This document shows positions 46,701 through 54,292 of a stretch of 64,000 bases of DNA, piece after piece (the stretch's first letter is position 1; each line of letters begins with the position of its first letter). The notes under the pieces were generated by a model. The model did not search any database, had not been told where the DNA came from, and saw only the letters and a program-made list of their open reading frames with translations. The stretch lies in NCBI GenBank assembly GCA_028281495.1, contig JANQJU010000092.1, positions 1 to 64,000 on the forward strand. Reading direction: 5' to 3'. The position numbers and the translations under genes were made by a program. The DNA is from SAR324 cluster bacterium. GTDB lineage: Bacteria; SAR324; NAC60-12.

Positions 46701-47483
46701 GTACCAGGTGGTAGCGGAAGCCCTACCGCTTATGGTCACCTGACCCGGCACTTGGGCCAAGATCAACCGTTTTACAGTTTCCAATCTCGTGGGATTGAAA
46801 ACGACCTGGAGCTGTTTTCTTCCATTGAGGCCATTGCCAAAGATTACCGAGAGGCCATGCAAGCTTTAGTACCCCACGGTCCGTATTATTTGGGTGGATG
46901 GTCTTTAGGAGGCGTCGTGGCCCTGGAAATGGCCCAACAACTCAAGTCTCAAGGGGAAACCGTGGCATTGCTGATGCTTCTGGATGCACAAGCTCCCACA
47001 GCTCCACGATGGCCCTTCCAAGCACTAACCACTGCTCAAACCACCTTCACCACCTTGTTTCACTTTTATAACCTAAAACCCCCCACATCCTATGAAGAGT
47101 TGAAAGAATTGAGCCAAGTGGTCGGTTTCCCCCTCCCAGAAAACTCACAGGCTCTGCTGGACATTGATTGGAACAATTGGCCCACTCAAGCGGATCATAT
47201 CTGGAAGCAATTGCAACCGTATGTGAATGTCTACAAAGCCAATCTTCAAGCAGGGTTGAAATACAAAGCCCAGCATTACGATGGTAACACTCTATTGATC
47301 CGCTCGAATCGCAAAGTGCTTCGAATGTTCGAAGATCCGTTGACCAAAGATTGGCGACACTGGATCACAGGCAAACTCACTATTGAAGAGGTCACCGGCT
47401 CTCATTTCAGTATGTTGGATCCCGAAAACGCTCCCGAAGTGGCAGACATTCTGCAGATGGCCCTCACCGAAACTATGCAATGA
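43701..47483 (+). CDS. Synthase 3: KS / inactive AT / ACP / TE
   Basis: 1260 residues. An acidic N-terminal segment (SEDELDSELENEELLES) leads into an intact KS (TACSTAM, ETHGTGT, PNIGH). The AT-like domain has lost its nucleophile: GHSLGE in synthase 1 is GAGLGE here. About 70 residues of the small subdomain with the catalytic His are also missing. An ACP (GGNS) and a thioesterase (GGWSLGG, with the late His in GSHFSML) complete it. It is closely paralogous to the second half of synthase 1. Its ATG overlaps the stop of synthase 2, so it should take the chain from that protein's last ACP, extend it with an extender loaded by another AT, and release it. Confidence 0.92.
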   Translation: MSKTPPGNYEFSNDAFKDNQHNPPLHKATLPVSEDELDSELENEELLESIAIVGMAGRFPGANNIQEFWDNLCDGVESITEFSEEELKSKGVSDSLLHHPNFVRTGALLDDIDRFDANFFGYSPREAELMDPQHRLFMECAWEALEHSGYDPKRFDGWIGVYGGASPSSYFMYHLFPYLQQHPELQNPTIFLGIDKDYLTTQVSNRLNLKGPSVCVQTACSTAMVAILHGCQSLNNYQSDMVLAGGVSINVQQDKGYIHEGEGFLSSDGHCHAFDAKAQGLVEGNGVGLVVLKRLEDALADRDTIHAVIKSSAINNDGSEKMSYSAPSVNGQSEVVALAIAKAGIPADTISYVETHGTGTKLGDPVEIRALTQAFRNSTRKTGFCAVGSVKPNIGHLGTAAGISSVIKAALSLKHQKIPPTVNFQTPNPHIDFENSPFYVNTNLADWKANGVPRRAGVSSFGIGGTNAHLILEEFIPENDSGTTRPCQLLMLSAKTETALEAATHNLARHLQTDRDQLSTDTSFADMAYTLQVGRRAFPHRRIVIARHAEAALHALESRDPEKLSTRYCDNEIPASLVFLFPPIGDQYVEMALALYQHEPHFREIVDQVFRLFRKHHHQDLQTVLFPQSGNALSTASASPTKRLEQTPVAYPVLFVIEYAMARLLMYWGVVPQAMLGAGLGEYVTACVAGVWSLEDTVSIVAERAKLIQESAVRDPQEKLAALLNTLSFHTPEISFISSVTGTWITVEQATNPQYWIRHAQVSEPTSSQDLTKCAAGLEMLLTDPNRIFLEVGPGNPLLDLAKAQPSFGASHQLLGTLPPHASDETEHAYLLNSLGHLWMSGVEINWTRFYENESRFRVPLPTYPFERQRFWIQPLPAHQESSIAEVSPEALYAAKHTKRNLTANSLEEQMKAIWEEVLGLPNVGIDDNFFELGGNSMLALQIKAKTQNDLGLEVPLSAMVRSQTIAQLVSNLSRPQNEETVRPPLVALHPEGGLPPLFFVPGGSGSPTAYGHLTRHLGQDQPFYSFQSRGIENDLELFSSIEAIAKDYREAMQALVPHGPYYLGGWSLGGVVALEMAQQLKSQGETVALLMLLDAQAPTAPRWPFQALTTAQTTFTTLFHFYNLKPPTSYEELKELSQVVGFPLPENSQALLDIDWNNWPTQADHIWKQLQPYVNVYKANLQAGLKYKAQHYDGNTLLIRSNRKVLRMFEDPLTKDWRHWITGKLTIEEVTGSHFSMLDPENAPEVADILQMALTETMQ
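45420..46110 (+). other. Degenerate acyltransferase domain within synthase 3
   Basis: The AT fold remains recognisable (FLFPPIGDQYVEMA, PQAMLGAGLGEYVTACVAG, then SVTGTWIT and FLEVGPG). The Ser of GxSxG is Gly, the preceding His is Ala, and the segment holding the AAHS histidine in synthase 1 is deleted between about 45830 and 45890. The reading frame is kept throughout, so the domain is inactive but structurally retained. Confidence 0.85.
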
Positions 47484-47489
47484 GGCATC

Positions 47490-48320
47490 ATGGAAAAACA
47501 AAAGATTCAATTGGGTGCCGTCCAAGAAACATTATTGATTCCGCTATGGGCAAGGGCTGAGGAAACTCAGAAATCCGACCCCATGATCGAAGATCACAAG
47601 GCAGTGGAGATCGTCGACCAAATCGACTATGACTTCTCTCGTTTGTCCTCTGTTAAACTCACACAAGTGGCTGTTTGCATTCGGGGAGCGATTATGGATC
47701 GATGGACTCGACGCTACCTACACCACCACCCTCAGGCCACCGTTGTTGAGATCGGGGCTGGTTTGAACACACGGTTTGAACGAGTGGACAATGGTAACGT
47801 CCGATGGTTTGATTTGGACCTGCCCGACTCTATGAGTCTGAGGCAACACTTTTTCAAGGTATCGGAGCGTCGTTCTTTCCTGAGTGGCTCAGTCCTTGAA
47901 TTGGATTGGATGGAGGCAGTAAAAGCCGCCCGCTCCGATTCTGTGTTGTTTTTGGCAGAAGGGGTGTTGATGTATTTTACTGAAGACCAAGTGCGTCAAT
48001 TGTTCCTTCAGTTGGCTTCAGAATTTCCGGACTCTTGCCTAATTTTCGATGCGACCACGGACATTATGACCAAATACCAACAGTATCACGATGCTTTGCA
48101 CTACACGTCCGCCCAGTTTCAATGGGGTATCCGGAACATACACGACGTTGAAAACTGGGACCCACGCATTCAGGTGGAAGAACATACAACTTACCACGAT
48201 ACCCCGTTCTTTTGTACGAAGGTTCCTTGGACTGTGAGATTGATGATGACAGTGGAACCGTTTCGCAGTTTATTCCATATCAATCGTTTGAAATTTAGCG
48301 AAAACCCAGTGGCTTTTTAA
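47490..48320 (+). CDS. LCMT/TcmP-type SAM-dependent O-methyltransferase
   Basis: A 276-residue methyltransferase of the leucine-carboxyl-methyltransferase/PPM superfamily. The SAM-binding motif is VVEIGAGLNTRFERV, the acidic motif II is WFDLDLP, and LFLAEGVLMYF is the diagnostic segment shared with TcmP, the tetracenomycin carboxyl O-methyltransferase. Members of this group methylate carboxyl or hydroxyl oxygens of small metabolites. It begins six bases after synthase 3, so it is cotranscribed and probably methylates the released product or a free carboxylate. Confidence 0.85.
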   Translation: MEKQKIQLGAVQETLLIPLWARAEETQKSDPMIEDHKAVEIVDQIDYDFSRLSSVKLTQVAVCIRGAIMDRWTRRYLHHHPQATVVEIGAGLNTRFERVDNGNVRWFDLDLPDSMSLRQHFFKVSERRSFLSGSVLELDWMEAVKAARSDSVLFLAEGVLMYFTEDQVRQLFLQLASEFPDSCLIFDATTDIMTKYQQYHDALHYTSAQFQWGIRNIHDVENWDPRIQVEEHTTYHDTPFFCTKVPWTVRLMMTVEPFRSLFHINRLKFSENPVAF

Positions 48321-48353
48321 CACCCCCTCACCCTTTTAACGTAGGAGATTCCA

Positions 48354-49757
48354 ATGGCCGATAATCACAACACTGAATTCTTCAGCCCGGTAGAAATGGA
48401 TCCGCATGAGTACGCCCAGGAAATCATTTCAGGCAAATACCAAAAACAACTGGAAGCACTCTATTCCGAAGAAGAGCGAGAATTGATCAACGACCTGTGT
48501 GGAAAAGTCATGAAGACTTCACGTCCCAAGATAGATGCGCCCTATGTTTTCATTTTACCCGGAAACTTGATGGCTCAGCTTTCCAAGGACGGGCAAGTGA
48601 TTTGGATCGACCTAATCCAATTGCTAAAAAACTGGCGTTTACTCAGTCTGGAAGGAGGAAATCAGTTGAGTGTGACCGGTTCGTTGACTATCTCCAAATT
48701 ACTATACGCCAAATTATTCCTCGCCATTTCTTTACAAGGCTATCGAACTTTTTTGATTCCTTATGATTGGAGGTTGAGCTTCCAACAAATTATCAAAAAC
48801 GTTAGCAAGTTCCTCTATTCCGTTTACGAAAGGCGACAACATCTGGGCAGCCGCCCTTGCCATATTGTCACCCACAGTGAAGGGGGAATGTTGGGTCGAG
48901 CCGCTCTGATTGATTTGGAGACAAAAGTCGACCCAGCAGACTTGTATAAAGTTTTTGGAAAGCTTGTAATGATCGCCTCCCCCAATCAAGGATTCTGGGC
49001 CATGATTCAGATTTTTCAAGGGGAGGTTTTGGAGGCCCTTCAGCATGTTGTGCCGTCCATTACATACCAAGACTTGCGTTCGACTTTGAACAAAGCCACA
49101 GGACGGCGCATCCCCAAATTTATTAAAGACGTGCTTCCTCAACCCGAAGACCCCAAACAGATGCAAGAAGTCGCTGAAGGGAGTCCTCTTGCGGAAGCAG
49201 TGAGATTTGCAAAACAAAAACTACATCGCATTGCAAAGGTAACCACTGCTGAGGAAGATTCGTTCCCAGCATGGATCGTTGCCGCCATTCTCACCAAGAC
49301 GCTTGTATTCACTTGGCCGGCCTATTACGAGATGCTGCCATTTTACGATTCCATCGATAGCAACCTCCAAAAAATCTACACGGCCTCCGAATGGCCTCGT
49401 TTTTTCCCCCAACCAGATCAAGACCAACTGGACTCAGCCATCCAATTTCAAAACGGTATTGGAGAAGCCCCTCAACCCGGTCATCCGGGATACGGACGCT
49501 GGCACCTCTTATTGGGCACTGAAGTCACGACCCTCACCAACGTGGAATTACGTGAAGGCCTCTTGACTAATCGATTTGTATACACCACAAGTGAAAATGG
49601 AGATGGCATTGTGGCCGAAAACTTAGCACGTATGGAAAATCTCGATCTTTTCACACAAACGTTTCCCCAAACCTCTCATCTAGAGTTAGTGGTGCGGGAT
49701 CCTCCTATCAACGCTACACTTCAAATCCTGGAAATGCCCGTTTTGGAAGAACTCTAA
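48354..49757 (+). CDS. LCAT-like alpha/beta-hydrolase (lipase/acyltransferase), copy 1
   Basis: A 467-residue alpha/beta-hydrolase resembling the LCAT/PDAT family. The early oxyanion-region FILPGNLMAQLS with WIDLIQLL, the YDWRLS strand, the nucleophile elbow VTHSEGGMLGR (Ser near residue 177), the acid GDGIVAENL and the C-terminal His in TSHLEL form a complete triad. LCAT-type enzymes move acyl groups between lipids and alcohols or hydrolyse them. No signal peptide is evident. GTAGGAGA precedes the ATG. Together with the next gene it forms a tandem paralogous pair at the end of the synthase operon, suggesting acylation, lactone opening or lipid tailoring of the product. Confidence 0.8.
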   Translation: MADNHNTEFFSPVEMDPHEYAQEIISGKYQKQLEALYSEEERELINDLCGKVMKTSRPKIDAPYVFILPGNLMAQLSKDGQVIWIDLIQLLKNWRLLSLEGGNQLSVTGSLTISKLLYAKLFLAISLQGYRTFLIPYDWRLSFQQIIKNVSKFLYSVYERRQHLGSRPCHIVTHSEGGMLGRAALIDLETKVDPADLYKVFGKLVMIASPNQGFWAMIQIFQGEVLEALQHVVPSITYQDLRSTLNKATGRRIPKFIKDVLPQPEDPKQMQEVAEGSPLAEAVRFAKQKLHRIAKVTTAEEDSFPAWIVAAILTKTLVFTWPAYYEMLPFYDSIDSNLQKIYTASEWPRFFPQPDQDQLDSAIQFQNGIGEAPQPGHPGYGRWHLLLGTEVTTLTNVELREGLLTNRFVYTTSENGDGIVAENLARMENLDLFTQTFPQTSHLELVVRDPPINATLQILEMPVLEEL

Positions 49758-49801
49758 AAATCTATTTCTAACTAAACTGCTCGCCTAATTTGTAGACTTT
49801 T

Positions 49802-51262
49802 ATGAACGAAAACTTGTTTCCGCCTAGCTTCAAAATAGAAGAACCTACTGATGTCCAAGAATTAGCGAACTTGATTCGCAAAGAGTCCTATCGCAGCAGC
49901 TTGATCTTAATTTATGGCGAAAATGGATATCGGGATCTCCTCTACCTCGCTAAGCAGGTTATAGAAATGGACCTTTCTTGCCATGATGAGCAATACACAC
50001 CGGTCGTTTTCATCATCCCAGGGAATTTGACCAGCCAACTGAGTTTGGCAGGGAACGTTTTATGGTTTGATCCAGTCAATTTGTTAAGCAACGGTCTCGA
50101 TTTAAGATTGTGGGGAGACAATCTGCTGGTGGTCGGGGGGGTGTTGCCGATCCTGAATCTGTATTATGCAAAGTTTATTTTCTTAATGCATCTCCACTCC
50201 TATCGTGTAAAGTTTATCGCTTACGATTGGAGACTTTGCTTCAAGCAACGAGCTGGTTTGTTTTGCAATTTGCTAAGACAGGAGTTTGAGAAATATCAGA
50301 CCTGCATGGAGAACTTAGAAGGACAATCTCCTAGTCTATACAAGTTGGATGATTCTCAAGGTTATCTCAATATCGTTACCCACAGTGAAGGTGGCTTGAC
50401 CGCGCGAGGGGCTTTACAGGAACTGGTTCATCAATTTGGTGAAGAAGTTTATGACGCATTTGGTCATTTTATTATGCAAGCCTCCCCCAATAACGGATTT
50501 TGGGGAATGGTGCCTGTTTTCCAAGGAGGTTTCGAAGAAGCGATAGAAAATTTGCTACCAGCCCCTTATGACATCGAATTGCTCAAACTTTTGGTAGCAA
50601 CTCGTTCGCTCCTCATTAAACGTTATCTGGATCGAATTCCTTTTAGCAACGAACTGGATGCCTCCATAGAAAGAGTCTTAGATAATGTTCAAGCCTTCTG
50701 TCGCTCTCTCCCTTACCCACTCAGTAACCTGTGGGAATCTGCTGAGGGCTTGGCATTACGACCTATACACATCATGTTAACCAAAATTTTTATTTTCACT
50801 TGGCCTGCTTGGTATCAGATGCTTCCGTTTTTTGAATCTTCGGTAACCGGTCCTTTCAAGAAAATCTATAATGCAGATAAATGGCCGCGCCACCTTCCAT
50901 GCCCTGATCAGAACCTATTGGACCAAGCCATTTCTGTTCAATCTGATTTGCCTCCGGCTCCTTCTCCAAACACTCCTGGATACGGCAAATGGCATCTCCT
51001 ACTTGGCACAGGCACCAACACCCTCACCCAAGTTCATTTGAAGGAAGGTTGGCTCTGCAATCATTTTCAAGAAGTAACCTCTAAGGCAGGTGACGGCATT
51101 GTGGCAGAAAATTTGGCTCGCATGGAAAACTTAGACCCATTCACAATCTGTTTTCCAGGAGTGAATCATTTGCAATTGGTCACGTCACAGGAAGTGATTC
51201 TCAAAGTTTTAGAAATTTTTTCGTTGAATGACATTCAAGCACCGCATGATTTTAGAGAATAA
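49802..51262 (+). CDS. LCAT-like alpha/beta-hydrolase, copy 2
   Basis: A 486-residue paralogue of the preceding gene, co-linear over nearly its whole length. Shared blocks are FIIPGNLTSQLS, AYDWRLCF, VTHSEGGLTAR (nucleophile Ser), MLPFFES, KWHLLLGT, AGDGIVAENLARMENLD (acid) and VNHLQLV (His). The triad is intact. It carries an extra stretch of about 15 residues before the nucleophile elbow. It starts 44 bases after copy 1 without a strong Shine-Dalgarno. Divergence between the copies is substantial, so the duplication is old and the two may act on different acyl groups. It ends the biosynthetic operon; no clear terminator follows. Confidence 0.8.
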   Translation: MNENLFPPSFKIEEPTDVQELANLIRKESYRSSLILIYGENGYRDLLYLAKQVIEMDLSCHDEQYTPVVFIIPGNLTSQLSLAGNVLWFDPVNLLSNGLDLRLWGDNLLVVGGVLPILNLYYAKFIFLMHLHSYRVKFIAYDWRLCFKQRAGLFCNLLRQEFEKYQTCMENLEGQSPSLYKLDDSQGYLNIVTHSEGGLTARGALQELVHQFGEEVYDAFGHFIMQASPNNGFWGMVPVFQGGFEEAIENLLPAPYDIELLKLLVATRSLLIKRYLDRIPFSNELDASIERVLDNVQAFCRSLPYPLSNLWESAEGLALRPIHIMLTKIFIFTWPAWYQMLPFFESSVTGPFKKIYNADKWPRHLPCPDQNLLDQAISVQSDLPPAPSPNTPGYGKWHLLLGTGTNTLTQVHLKEGWLCNHFQEVTSKAGDGIVAENLARMENLDPFTICFPGVNHLQLVTSQEVILKVLEIFSLNDIQAPHDFRE

Positions 51263-51302
51263 ACGACTCTTTGCATGAACTGTTCTTTGAATACAAAACT
51301 CT

Positions 51303-51411
51303 TTGAATAAATGAGCAACGCGACTGAATAAAAATCGCTTGAATAAATGAGCAACGCGGCTGAATGAAAGTCACTTGAATAAACGAGCAACGCAACTGAA
51401 TGAAAAATCGT
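51303..51411. repeat. 36-bp imperfect tandem repeat (three copies)
   Basis: Units 51303-51338, 51339-51374 and 51375-51411 each begin TTGAATAAA(T/C)GAGCAACGC and continue CTGAAT-AAA; the last unit has one extra base. A degenerate half unit flanks each side. The array lies just after the synthase operon in the otherwise gene-poor stretch 51263-51592. Both strands are open through parts of it, but no convincing gene uses it. Confidence 0.9.
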
Positions 51412-51603
51412 TTGAAAGCAAAAATTGCGGGGAAGCAGAAAAGGAAAACAGAGACTCAGCCCCCAGAACACATCCTCGTGGCCAAAGGATGTTTCTGGAG
51501 ACGAGAGTCAGGAGGCTTATTGGAATCTTATGAAACAGATTCGAGAGGTATTGACTATCTATTGAATCTGACACATTCGAAGCGGGAAAGGTTCACTTTC
51601 TAA
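51400..51603 (+). CDS. Possible small basic protein (doubtful)
   Basis: A 67-residue open frame beginning inside the last 36-bp repeat unit, rich in Lys and Arg (MKNRLKAKIAGKQKRK at its start). No ribosome-binding site is visible and I recognise no family. Its end overlaps the convergent MotE-like gene by 11 bases. Listed because nothing else occupies 51412-51592; it may be spurious. Confidence 0.2.
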   Translation: MKNRLKAKIAGKQKRKTETQPPEHILVAKGCFWRRESGGLLESYETDSRGIDYLLNLTHSKRERFTF

Positions 51604-52192
51604 TTATTTCTTCGATCAAACGAGCCGACTGTTGGGGAGGCATGTTTGCTAGAATTGCCCCGACATCTTTGTCTTTCATTTTTAAGAGAATTTGCACTGC
51701 GTCACGAGTTTGAAGTTGGGACAATGATGCGGCGGCTTGCGCCGCATCCATTTGAGAATAATAACGTACGGTTTTATCGAGGTTTTCTCGATCCTGAGCC
51801 CTTTTCTGCTCCACACTGTTGGAAACACGATCTTGTAACCGATTCACTTCATCGGTTCTTTGTTGGAGTTCTTCTTCCAACCGGCGCAATTGGGTTCCTC
51901 GTCGATTCAGTTCGGCTTCGCGGGCTTCCAATTCTCGACGTTTTCTTAATAGCTCAGTAAGTACCTGTTGCTCACTTTCCGTTAAAGTGCGAGGTTTGGG
52001 TGTTTTTGATTTAGACTCACTCTCTTGAGGAGCATCAGGCTCAGAGCAAATGTCGATGTTTCGACTTTTGCAGAAGTCTTTTACAAAATCAGGTAGTGGC
52101 AATGCCCTGCTTTCTATGGGCAGGAAGAGCATGCTCAGAATTCCCAATAAAAGAAATAAACCTATGGAAAGGTGGAGTGATCGGAACGTCAA
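51593..52192 (-). CDS. MotE-like coiled-coil protein (MgtE-N-type C-terminal domain)
   Basis: A 199-residue protein with an N-terminal hydrophobic signal or anchor (LHLSIGLFLLLGILSMLFL), a long charged coiled coil (about residues 75-140) and a C-terminal domain MDAAQAAASLSQLQTRDAVQILL / KDVGAILANMPPQQSARLIEEI. That ending is the MgtE-N-like repeat found in MotE, the periplasmic chaperone of the flagellar protein MotC. No other flagellar gene is in the window, so a motility role is by family only. Two cysteines (CKSRNIDIC) near the N-terminal side could form a disulfide. The ATG is preceded by AAAAGGAGA. Confidence 0.75.
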   Translation of the reverse strand: MTFRSLHLSIGLFLLLGILSMLFLPIESRALPLPDFVKDFCKSRNIDICSEPDAPQESESKSKTPKPRTLTESEQQVLTELLRKRRELEAREAELNRRGTQLRRLEEELQQRTDEVNRLQDRVSNSVEQKRAQDRENLDKTVRYYSQMDAAQAAASLSQLQTRDAVQILLKMKDKDVGAILANMPPQQSARLIEEIIRK

Positions 52193-52274
52193 GACTTCTC
52201 CTTTTGCAAAATAATTTTTTTTGTTAGAGTGGCAGCTATCTGATTAAACGATTATCATTTAGAAGGAGGCATTC

Positions 52275-52757
52275 ATGAGGAGCACAATGTCTTGGGCGTT
52301 TGCAGAAAGAGACGGGGACGTCTTGATTTCCCTGTCCGGCAAAATCAATGAAGATTCTGCTTTCAAAGAGTTGTTACAAGAGATTCGCAAAAGAAACGTG
52401 AAAGCCTTGGCTTTCAATTTGAAAGATGTCCGCCGTGTCAACTCGATGGGAGTACGAGAATGGTTTTCCTTTCTTCGCCAGTTGTCTTGGCCCATTCCCG
52501 TTCCTCTTGAAGAATGCTCAGTTTCCTTTCAACAAGCCCTGTCGCCCATTGAAGACTTTTCGCAGACCTGTTTGGTGAACTCCTTGTATCTGGATATGTT
52601 TTGTCCTTCATGCCATGCGGAGTTTGATATCAAAGTCGAGCTAACCATGCCTGTCGATATGGACGCTGAATTTGAATGCCCCGAATGCAACAACATGTGC
52701 CAAGCAGAAATGTGGCGCGTGGAAAGTCTTTGCAAAGGCAATCATTCGTATGCCTAA
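52275..52757 (+). CDS. STAS-like domain fused to a zinc-ribbon
   Basis: A 160-residue protein. Residues 1-100 look like a STAS (anti-sigma-factor antagonist) fold: GDVLISLSGKINEDSAFKELL, then LAFNLKDVRRVNSMGVREWFSFL, the strand-loop-helix that carries the regulatory Ser in the family. The C-terminal part holds two cysteine pairs, CPSCHAEFD and CPECNN, spaced like a four-Cys zinc ribbon. The fusion suggests a small signalling adaptor, partner unknown. A strong AAGGAGG precedes the ATG. Its stop overlaps a small convergent lipoprotein gene by four bases. Confidence 0.72.
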   Translation: MRSTMSWAFAERDGDVLISLSGKINEDSAFKELLQEIRKRNVKALAFNLKDVRRVNSMGVREWFSFLRQLSWPIPVPLEECSVSFQQALSPIEDFSQTCLVNSLYLDMFCPSCHAEFDIKVELTMPVDMDAEFECPECNNMCQAEMWRVESLCKGNHSYA

Positions 52758-52885
52758 TAGCCACTATCTCTTTTTTCTGTCTGTTTTCCAGAATCACCCT
52801 GCGGCGAACTCTTGGTCGAAGGGCACCCTGCCAACACAAACGATAGAATCAATATTGCCAATACACCTTTAATTGCTCTTTTCAT
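52754..52885 (-). CDS. Small lipoprotein (43 residues)
   Basis: Read on the minus strand, an ATG at 52885 follows a strong AAGGAGGG site and opens a 43-codon frame ending TAG at 52754-52756. It begins MKRAIKGVLAILILSFVLAGC: a basic N-terminus, a hydrophobic helix and a textbook lipobox LAGC (Cys21), then a short polar Ser/Gly/Gln/Lys tail. The mature peptide would be about 23 residues on a lipid anchor. Such mini-lipoproteins are common and easily missed. No function can be read from it. It overlaps the end of the STAS/zinc-ribbon gene by four bases. Confidence 0.75.
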   Translation of the reverse strand: MKRAIKGVLAILILSFVLAGCPSTKSSPQGDSGKQTEKRDSGY

Positions 52886-52963
52886 ATACCCTCCTTCATC
52901 TGACTATTTAGATCGTTCGATTATAAGAAGGCTTCCCAAACACAGAAAGGATGGATGATCGCT

Positions 52964-53965
52964 TTATTCGGTTTCAGGAAGGTCTCGTTCCAATAGCCGA
53001 TGCAAGGCCGCTTTACAGGTTAACCCTGAATACAATATGTCGTAAACGGCTTCACATATGGGCATCTCTACGTCGTATTTTTGTCCCAGTTCATACACCG
53101 ACACCGCGTTTTTAACTCCCTCTGCTACCGACTTTTTATTGGCCATATACTCTTCCAGCGTTTCCCCTTTTCCCAAGGCTTTCCCCAGTGTATAATTTCG
53201 CGACAAGCTTCCCGTTGCAGTGAGTACCAAATCTCCTACGCCGGACATGCCTAAAAAAGTTTCCGATTGCCCGCCCATCAAAACTCCTAGCCGCTTGATC
53301 TCTGCTAGACCACGACAGATCAACGCTGCACGAGCATTAAGGCCGAGTCCCATCCCGTCACAAATACCAGTGGCAATAGCAACCACGTTTTTAACAGTCC
53401 CTCCTATCTGCACGCCGACAATATCTTGACTCAGATAAATTCTGTAAGCTGGTCCACTGAGCAATTGTTGTAGCTCTTTTCCTATTTGGACATCACGACA
53501 GGCTAAAACCGCTGCGGTTGGAAGCCCCGATGCCACTTCCTTCGCAAAATTAGGGCCGGACAGCACCGCAATCGTAGGTCCTTCTCCTAACGTATCCTCA
53601 TATACTTCATGCATGAGTTGCGCAGTGCTTTGTTCGATACCTTTGGTTAAGATCACAAAACGATGGTTCTCCGTGACCACGTCTCGGATCTGCTGAATAA
53701 TCGAACGCGTGACATGGGAAGGTGTGGCCATGATTAGGACTTCATGTTCTCTCACAGTTCCTATCAGATCCGCAGAGGCATGCACATTGTAAGGCAAAGC
53801 ATGATCAGGCAGAAATGTTTTATTGCAATGTGCTTCATTGATCGCCTGCACCGTTTCTGTTTCGTAGGCCCATATGGTCACTGTATTGCCTTGTTGGGCT
53901 TGAAACATCGACATTGCTGTCCCCCAAGCTCCTGCACCAATCACTCCAACTTTTATTGCAGTCAT
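52964..53965 (-). CDS. gpsA: NAD(P)-dependent glycerol-3-phosphate dehydrogenase
   Basis: A 333-residue enzyme that reduces dihydroxyacetone phosphate to sn-glycerol 3-phosphate for phospholipid synthesis. It shows the Rossmann loop GVIGAGAWGTAMS near the N-terminus, the mid-protein LSGPNFAKEVASGLPTAAV and the KNVVAIATGICDGMGLGLNARAALI substrate-site segment with the catalytic Lys. The length is normal. The start at 53965 is set by GGAGG eight bases upstream and by the Rossmann loop; the longer frame to 54028 adds an unrelated extension. It stands alone between the small lipoprotein and rsgA. No feature was seen in the 264-base gap 54029-54292. Confidence 0.95.
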   Translation of the reverse strand: MTAIKVGVIGAGAWGTAMSMFQAQQGNTVTIWAYETETVQAINEAHCNKTFLPDHALPYNVHASADLIGTVREHEVLIMATPSHVTRSIIQQIRDVVTENHRFVILTKGIEQSTAQLMHEVYEDTLGEGPTIAVLSGPNFAKEVASGLPTAAVLACRDVQIGKELQQLLSGPAYRIYLSQDIVGVQIGGTVKNVVAIATGICDGMGLGLNARAALICRGLAEIKRLGVLMGGQSETFLGMSGVGDLVLTATGSLSRNYTLGKALGKGETLEEYMANKKSVAEGVKNAVSVYELGQKYDVEMPICEAVYDILYSGLTCKAALHRLLERDLPETE

Positions 53966-54292
53966 AATTTGATTCCTCCAAAAAAAGTGCATTAGAAAAT
54001 GTATCGTTTGCAATCTCCAAAGCATCAATTTGATGTTTCAGCAATTCAGACTACTCCTAAGAAAATTGACGCCATTCAATTGGATAGAGATGTGAGAATT
54101 CGACATTCACATAATAGTTTCACATTGATAGTATTTTGTTGCTTATAAGGTGTTTAATACTCAATACCAGATTGCAATGCCCCCATTGCTTGTAGTGTGT
54201 TTCAATTTTCTAAACAGTATGAGGCAAGCTATGTATCCGTTTAGCTTTCTATATGTAATTACAGCGAAGCAACATTTTCAATCGAGCAAAAA

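Noticed and set aside
51303..51411. CRISPR array
   Set aside because: Units are contiguous without unique spacers, so this is a plain tandem repeat.
51235..51471. Minus-strand frame with a repeated 12-residue hydrophobic unit across the 36-bp repeat
   Set aside because: It is simply the translation of the minisatellite, with no start signal and overlap into the preceding gene.
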